Positions 5,279 through 6,818 of a stretch of 6,818 bases of DNA are shown piece by piece; the first letter of the stretch is position 1, and every line of letters begins with the position of its first letter. The notes beneath the pieces are model-generated. The model was not told the origin of the DNA. It did not search any database and was given only the letters and a program-made list of their open reading frames with translations. This DNA comes from JBKJML01 sp046596415. Lineage in GTDB: Bacteria > Actinomycetota > Thermoleophilia > Gaiellales > Gaiellaceae. The position numbers were made by a program, and so were the translations under genes. The DNA lies in the NCBI GenBank assembly GCA_046596415.1, contig JBKJML010000270.1:1-6818 (forward strand). The letters are read 5' to 3'.

Positions 5279-6652
5279 CTAGGCCCGGAGCACGACCTCG
5301 AGCGCCGTCCCGCGGCCGGGACGCGCGGTGAGCGAGAAGCCGCCGGAGATCGACTCGGCTCGCCGGCGCATATTCTTCAGCCCCTGGCCAGCCCCGTCGT
5401 GGTCACCGCCGAAGCCGATCCCGTCGTCGGTGACCGAGACCACCCTCCGACCGTCACGCTCACCGATCCAGATCTCTGCATGCCCTGCCCTCGCGTGCTT
5501 GCGAATATTGCCGAGCCCCTCCTGGACGATCCGGAACACCTCGATCTGCTCGTCGGGCGCGAGTTGAATGCCATCGACTTCGACGTCGACCTCGAGCGCT
5601 CCGTCGGCGGTGAGGAATTCGACGTAGCGCCGGAGCGCCGCGTCGAACGGGGCGTTGCCCGAGGCCGAGGAGAGGGCGAGCACCGCGAAGCGCGCCTCCT
5701 GCTGGGCGGCGGCCGCCGCCTCCTTCAGCTTCGGGAGCACCGATTCCAGGCTCGCACCCGATTCGAGCATGCTCGCATGCGTCGAGAGCGCGAACAGGTA
5801 CTGCGCCAGGCCGTCATGGATCTCGCTCGCGACGCGGGCCCGCTCCTCTGCGACGGCGCGGCCCGACTCGGCCGAGCGGATCGCCCGCCAGACACCGACG
5901 AGCAGCACCCCGTAGCCGAGCAGGCGCAGGAAGTCACCCTGTGAGACGACGTCGCTCGAGAAGACCGGGTTGAGCTCGTTGTGGAGCTCGGCGAAGACAG
6001 TGAACGTCGCGGCGAGCGCCAGCCAGCTGTCCATGTCCTCGCCGTGGACGCGAAAGCGGACGCCGAAGCCGAGCAGCGTGGCGAGCGCCAGGAGTGCGAG
6101 CGCCGCCAGAGCGACGGTGAGCATGATCGGGCGTTCGCTCCCCGACTGGAGCGACGGCAGCATGTCCCGCACGGGTTGCAGGAGGAGCCACATGCCGACG
6201 AGCGCCGAGGCGAGCAGGCCGAAGGTGAGCCAGATGTCGCGCCGACGCACCCGGCTTCGGCTGCGGATGAACGGGGCGACGGCGATCAGCGCGGCGCCGA
6301 GGATCCGGGAGCCGAGCGCCGACCAGGCCTCGGCGGGCGCGAGCTGGCCGCCGGAGACGAGCGGCATGATTGCGAAGAGGAGCGTGCCGGTGGCCGTGAC
6401 GGAGAAGCCTGCGGCAAGCAGCAGGTCGAGGCGGCGCGCTTCGACGGCGAAGCGCACTCCGAAGAGGATCGCCACGATCGTGCCGGCGAGGACGACCGTC
6501 GTGTCGAGCACGAGCCGCCCCTGCGGCGCCACGTAGGCGCTGCGCAGCGACGGGTTGGTCAGGAACAGCGCGGTTGCGGCACCGAGCAGCGAGGCGAGCA
6601 GTAGCTCCCCGGTCAGCCAGGCTTCGAATTTCTCGTCCTTGTCGTGTTTCAC
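5279..6652 (-). CDS. Membrane sensor histidine kinase (HisKA_3/NarX-type)
   Basis: This 457-aa protein starts at the GTG at 6652, preceded by AGGGGG about 5 bases upstream. The frame stays open to 6772, but that extension is low-complexity, crosses the divergent gene and is rejected. About eight hydrophobic segments occupy residues 10-250 with short loops, and no large extracytoplasmic domain is seen. The signal is therefore probably sensed in or near the membrane. The dimerisation domain has phospho-acceptor H279 in 'EIHDGLAQYLFALSTH'. The ATPase domain has N-box E378-x3-N382 ('EGLGNIRKHA'), G1 D409-x-G-x-G413 ('DDGIGF') and G2 'GQGLKNM' (422-428). It ends with 'GRGTALEVVL', and all catalytic motifs are intact. 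This kinase class signals to NarL/FixJ regulators, and one begins divergently 45 bp away, making it the likely partner. The stimulus cannot be read from the sequence. Confidence 0.92.
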   Translation of the reverse strand: MKHDKDEKFEAWLTGELLLASLLGAATALFLTNPSLRSAYVAPQGRLVLDTTVVLAGTIVAILFGVRFAVEARRLDLLLAAGFSVTATGTLLFAIMPLVSGGQLAPAEAWSALGSRILGAALIAVAPFIRSRSRVRRRDIWLTFGLLASALVGMWLLLQPVRDMLPSLQSGSERPIMLTVALAALALLALATLLGFGVRFRVHGEDMDSWLALAATFTVFAELHNELNPVFSSDVVSQGDFLRLLGYGVLLVGVWRAIRSAESGRAVAEERARVASEIHDGLAQYLFALSTHASMLESGASLESVLPKLKEAAAAAQQEARFAVLALSSASGNAPFDAALRRYVEFLTADGALEVDVEVDGIQLAPDEQIEVFRIVQEGLGNIRKHARAGHAEIWIGERDGRRVVSVTDDGIGFGGDHDGAGQGLKNMRRRAESISGGFSLTARPGRGTALEVVLRA

Positions 6653-6663
6653 ATTCCCCCTTG

Positions 6664-6685
6664 TCGGCAGAACCGATGCTGCCGA
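6664..6685. promoter_or_regulatory. Inverted repeat between divergent kinase and regulator genes
   Basis: TCGGCAG (6664-6670) and CTGCCGA (6679-6685) form perfect 7-bp arms around an 8-nt centre within the 45-bp gap. The hexamer CCGATG also repeats directly at 6673 and 6682. The position suits an operator controlling both genes, possibly by the response regulator itself. It is not followed by a T-run in either direction, so a terminator is unlikely. No clear promoter hexamers were found here. Confidence 0.4.
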
Positions 6686-6697
6686 TGAGGGGTAGCG

Positions 6698-6818
6698 ATG
6701 GCAGAACGCATCCTGCTCGTGGACGACCATCCGCTGACGCGTGACGCGCTCGCCGCGCTGCTCGCGCAGCACGGATTCGACGTGGTCGGCGAGGTGGCCG
6801 ACGGCGCGGCCGCGCTCG
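6698..6818 (+). CDS. Response regulator, N-terminal receiver part (partial, runs off the right edge)
   Basis: The ATG at 6698 follows GAGGGG (6687-6692) at suitable spacing. Forty codons are visible, reading MAERILLVDDHPLTRDALAAL and then 'HGFDVVGEVADGAAAL'. 'ILLVDDHPL' with the acidic pair D9-D10 is the opening strand of a CheY-like receiver, and the DDHP form with 'VVGEVADG' is typical of NarL/FixJ-family regulators. The phospho-acceptor Asp (expected near residue 54) and the LuxR-type DNA-binding domain would lie beyond the window, so family membership is inferred from the opening alone. It is divergent from the adjacent HisKA_3 kinase, its likely phosphate donor. Confidence 0.88.
   Translation, partial: MAERILLVDDHPLTRDALAALLAQHGFDVVGEVADGAAAL

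Noticed and set aside
5141..5944. Plus-strand open frame of 267 codons across the end of the secreted-protein gene and the kinase ATPase domain
   Set aside because: It crosses two well-supported genes in another frame or strand and has no recognisable motif or ribosome binding site.
5970..6604. Two plus-strand open frames (188 and 207 codons) opposite the kinase membrane domain
   Set aside because: Both are compositional shadows of hydrophobic helices on the other strand, rich in Arg, Ser and Glu, with no start signal.
6653..6772. N-terminal extension of the histidine kinase to an upstream start at 6772
   Set aside because: It would overlap the receiver gene, has no domain content, and the GTG at 6652 has a good Shine-Dalgarno site right before the first membrane segment.

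Overview
The window is GC-rich (about 70%), densely packed bacterial DNA with frequent GTG and TTG starts, few Shine-Dalgarno sites inside operons, and gene gaps of a few bases. Together with the protein styles (a cobalamin-type MerR regulator, an actinobacterial-looking photolyase, an 'HDGLAQYL' histidine kinase), this suggests a chromosomal segment of a high-GC actinobacterium, perhaps a Thermoleophilia-type soil lineage. That placement is an inference. No mobile element, CRISPR array, tRNA or rRNA was seen.

Left part (1-4195), a probable light-response module. A plus-strand gene enters from the left edge and ends at 113. It converges on a minus-strand CarH/LitR-type MerR regulator (126-980) that carries the adenosylcobalamin photoreceptor signature W-x9-EH and the cobalamin-ligating histidine. 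The divergent region upstream of the regulator (974-1044) is the most striking part of the window. It holds two triplets of TGTACA-like boxes, each at exact 11-bp spacing, arranged as mirror images about position 1009. One box is also the -35 hexamer (TTGACA) of a plus-strand promoter, and another overlaps its -10. This resembles the three-repeat CarH operator known from Thermus, but doubled and inverted. The promoter would drive five tightly packed genes: a 71-aa two-helix membrane protein, a 55-aa single-helix protein with faint CcoS resemblance, a 177-aa unknown protein, a YbjT-like NAD(P)-binding atypical SDR, and a class I CPD photolyase with all its electron-transfer tryptophans. In the model proposed here, CarH-B12 represses the operon in the dark and light releases it, producing DNA repair by photolyase plus four less understood proteins. 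No carotenoid gene is visible in the window.

Middle part (4200-5274). A four-helix membrane protein on the minus strand and a small secreted four-cysteine protein on the plus strand diverge from a gap of about 43 bp. Neither has a clear ribosome binding site, so both may be leaderless.

Right part (5279-6818), a two-component system. A histidine kinase of the HisKA_3/NarX type with an N-terminal membrane domain of about eight helices lies on the minus strand. It is divergent from the start of a NarL/FixJ-type response regulator that runs off the right edge. A 7-bp inverted repeat sits in the 45-bp gap between them. The three convergent gene pairs end only 12, 4 and 4 bp apart, with no recognisable hairpin terminators.
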